From assembly GCA_946543495.1 (NCBI GenBank), contig CAMNLS010000059.1, positions 1-7,316 of the forward strand: a stretch of DNA of 7,316 nt. Reading direction: 5' to 3'. This DNA is from an uncultured Selenomonadales bacterium (GTDB lineage: Bacteria; Bacillota; Negativicutes; Selenomonadales; Selenomonadaceae). This document shows, one piece after another, positions 6,484-7,316 of the stretch. The notes below the pieces were generated by a model that worked only from the letters and a program-made list of their open reading frames with translations, did no database searches and was not told the DNA's origin. Each line of letters opens with the position of its first letter. The first letter of the stretch is position 1. The translations under genes and the position numbers were made by a program.

Positions 6484-6942
6484 ATGACGAGGCTATCATC
6501 TTTCGATAAGGCTTTGCTGAATCTTTTGCAGGGCGACATTCCGATTTGCTCTCATCCGTTTGCGGAAATGGCAAGCCGCCTTGACACGGACGAAGACACG
6601 GTGCTTAATCGGCTTCGTGAGCTGAAGGCAGCGGGTTTCTTGAGGAGGATAGGGACGTTCTTTGATTCAAATCGTTTGGGCTATCGTGGAACGCTGGTTG
6701 CTCTTAAGGTCGAGCCGTCAGCAATCTGCGCGGTCGCTGAGGCAGTCAATCGTTATCCCGGAGCAACGCATAACTACGAGCGCGAAGGGGCTTATAATCT
6801 TTGGTTTACGCTATTGACGCCGAACGCCGAATATGAATCGAATGTGCTGGCGGAGATAAGGTCACTAAGCGGCGTGGAAGATATGCTCAAGCTCAAGGCT
6901 AACAAGAAGTACAAAATCAATGTGCAGTTCAAACTTCAATGA
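6484..6942 (+). CDS. ahbA: Siroheme decarboxylase subunit A (AhbA-like, AsnC/Lrp fold)
   Basis: 152 residues with an Lrp/AsnC-like layout: winged-helix section at about 5-55, then an AsnC-type alpha/beta domain at about 65-150. The segments RRIGTFFDSNRLGYRGTLVA (54-73), THNYER (95-100) and YNLWFTL (104-110) are characteristic of AhbA/NirDLGH proteins rather than DNA-binding Lrp. AhbA with AhbB decarboxylates siroheme to 12,18-didecarboxysiroheme in the alternative haem pathway of sulfate reducers, archaea and some anaerobic Firmicutes. The paralogous gene 13 bases downstream is the expected partner, and the position after ysxC is where B. subtilis carries its hem cluster. ATG 6484 follows GGGGAG (6470-6475) at 8 bases. 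The alternative is a haem d1 NirD/L-type protein or a true Lrp regulator; both look less likely given the tandem pair and lack of nir genes in view. Confidence 0.85.
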   Translation: MTRLSSFDKALLNLLQGDIPICSHPFAEMASRLDTDEDTVLNRLRELKAAGFLRRIGTFFDSNRLGYRGTLVALKVEPSAICAVAEAVNRYPGATHNYEREGAYNLWFTLLTPNAEYESNVLAEIRSLSGVEDMLKLKANKKYKINVQFKLQ

Positions 6943-6945
6943 CGC

Positions 6946-6952
6946 GGGGGGG
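6946..6952 (+). promoter_or_regulatory. Poly-G (G7) ribosome-binding site of ahbB
   Basis: A run of seven G lies in the 13 bases between the ahbA stop and the GTG start of ahbB and is the only candidate Shine-Dalgarno. GTG 6956 is 3 bases past it and TTG 6959, the next codon, 6 bases past it. Either could be the true start, changing the protein by one residue. Homopolymeric G as the ribosome-binding site is unlike the GGAGG sites of the neighbours. Confidence 0.55.
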
Positions 6953-6955
6953 AAT

Positions 6956-7316
6956 GTGTTGGAAAATTTAAGTCAGCTGGACAAAGAAATCATTAAGGCG
7001 TTGCAGGAAGATTTTCCACTGTGCGAAGAACCATATAAAGTTTTGGCTGAACGCGTCGGCATAAGTGAGGAAGAATTTCTGCAACGAGTAAAGGAGCTGG
7101 TCGCCGAAAAAAAAATTCGCAAGATGGGAGCGGTGCTCCGACATCGCGAAGTTGGTTTCAATGCAAATGCTCTTTGTGCGTGGAATGTGCCGCCCGATAA
7201 ATTAGATGACATCGCGCAGGTCATGAGTTCACATGCGGCGGTTTCTCACTGCTACGACAGAACGCCCGCGCCGAATTGGAATTATAATCTTTATACAATG
7301 ATTCATGCGAAGACCC
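6956..7316 (+). CDS. ahbB: Siroheme decarboxylase subunit B (AhbB-like), 5' part, cut by window end
   Basis: The frame is open from GTG 6956 to the edge, giving 120 residues. It is paralogous to the preceding gene: both have a Leu-rich first helix followed by a D-x-P-x-C segment at 19-23 and the same winged-helix plus AsnC-type layout. Features typical of AhbB rather than AhbA: KMGAVLRHREVGFNANAL at 56-73, the W-N-V-P segment at 76-79, SHCYDR at 97-102, and NWNYNLYTMIH at 107-117. It is expected to pair with AhbA as a heterodimer that removes two acetate carboxylates of siroheme. About 30-50 C-terminal residues should lie beyond the window. It contains an A9 tract at 7107-7115. The TTG one codon downstream is an alternative start. 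Assignment rests on recognised motif segments and the tandem context. Confidence 0.85.
   Translation, partial: MLENLSQLDKEIIKALQEDFPLCEEPYKVLAERVGISEEEFLQRVKELVAEKKIRKMGAVLRHREVGFNANALCAWNVPPDKLDDIAQVMSSHAAVSHCYDRTPAPNWNYNLYTMIHAKT

Noticed and set aside
6484..7316. Tandem Lrp/AsnC transcription regulators
   Set aside because: Both proteins carry the AhbA/AhbB-type segments (THNYER with YNLWFTL; SHCYDR with NYNLYTMIH) and form a paired, adjacent set at a hem-type locus, so an enzyme role is better supported.

Overview
The window is a densely packed, all plus-strand stretch of bacterial chromosome: mostly housekeeping genes with one two-gene insertion. The layout is 3' end of clpP, clpX, lon, a Gfo/Idh-type oxidoreductase, an HD-domain hydrolase, ysxC (engB/yihA), and two paralogous AsnC-fold genes read as siroheme decarboxylase subunits ahbA and ahbB (the last cut by the window edge). 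No gene-free stretch exceeds 70 bases. I see no tRNA, rRNA, CRISPR array, insertion sequence, attachment site or origin.

Organism: the run clpP/clpX-lon-ysxC followed by tetrapyrrole genes matches the Firmicutes arrangement (Bacillus subtilis has clpX-lonB-lonA-ysxC-ysxD-hemAXCDBL). Ahb-type (siroheme-dependent) haem synthesis in place of the classical route points to an anaerobe. Mid-range GC and frequent GTG starts fit a member of the Negativicutes or a related anaerobic Firmicute. This is an inference from gene order and protein character, not a database match.

Region by region: (1) 2-1564, ClpXP protease: clpP tail and clpX separated by 30 bases, closed by a hairpin-plus-T-run at 1569-1614. 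(2) 1633-5755, lon with gfo and hd behind it at gaps of 16 and 12 bases, closed by a strong terminator at 5769-5801. The gfo-hd pair interrupts the usual lon-ysxC adjacency and looks richer in AAA codons and A/T homopolymers than lon. (3) 5814-7316, ysxC, a hairpin leader, ahbA, ahbB.

How the genes work together: ClpXP and Lon are the cytosolic ATP-dependent proteases for regulated turnover and protein quality control. YsxC is a GTPase of 50S ribosome assembly. AhbA and AhbB are expected to form the heterodimer that decarboxylates siroheme on the alternative haem pathway, and haem genes would be expected to continue past the right edge. The job of the Gfo/Idh-HD pair cannot be read from the sequence.

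Most noteworthy points: ClpX has altered pore-facing loops (no canonical RKH motif, a shortened loop after Walker B) while its ClpP-docking and ATPase motifs are intact; both intergenic terminators abut the Shine-Dalgarno of the next gene, leaving no room for a promoter in between; and an unexplained hairpin lies directly before ahbA. I found no clearly new biological system.
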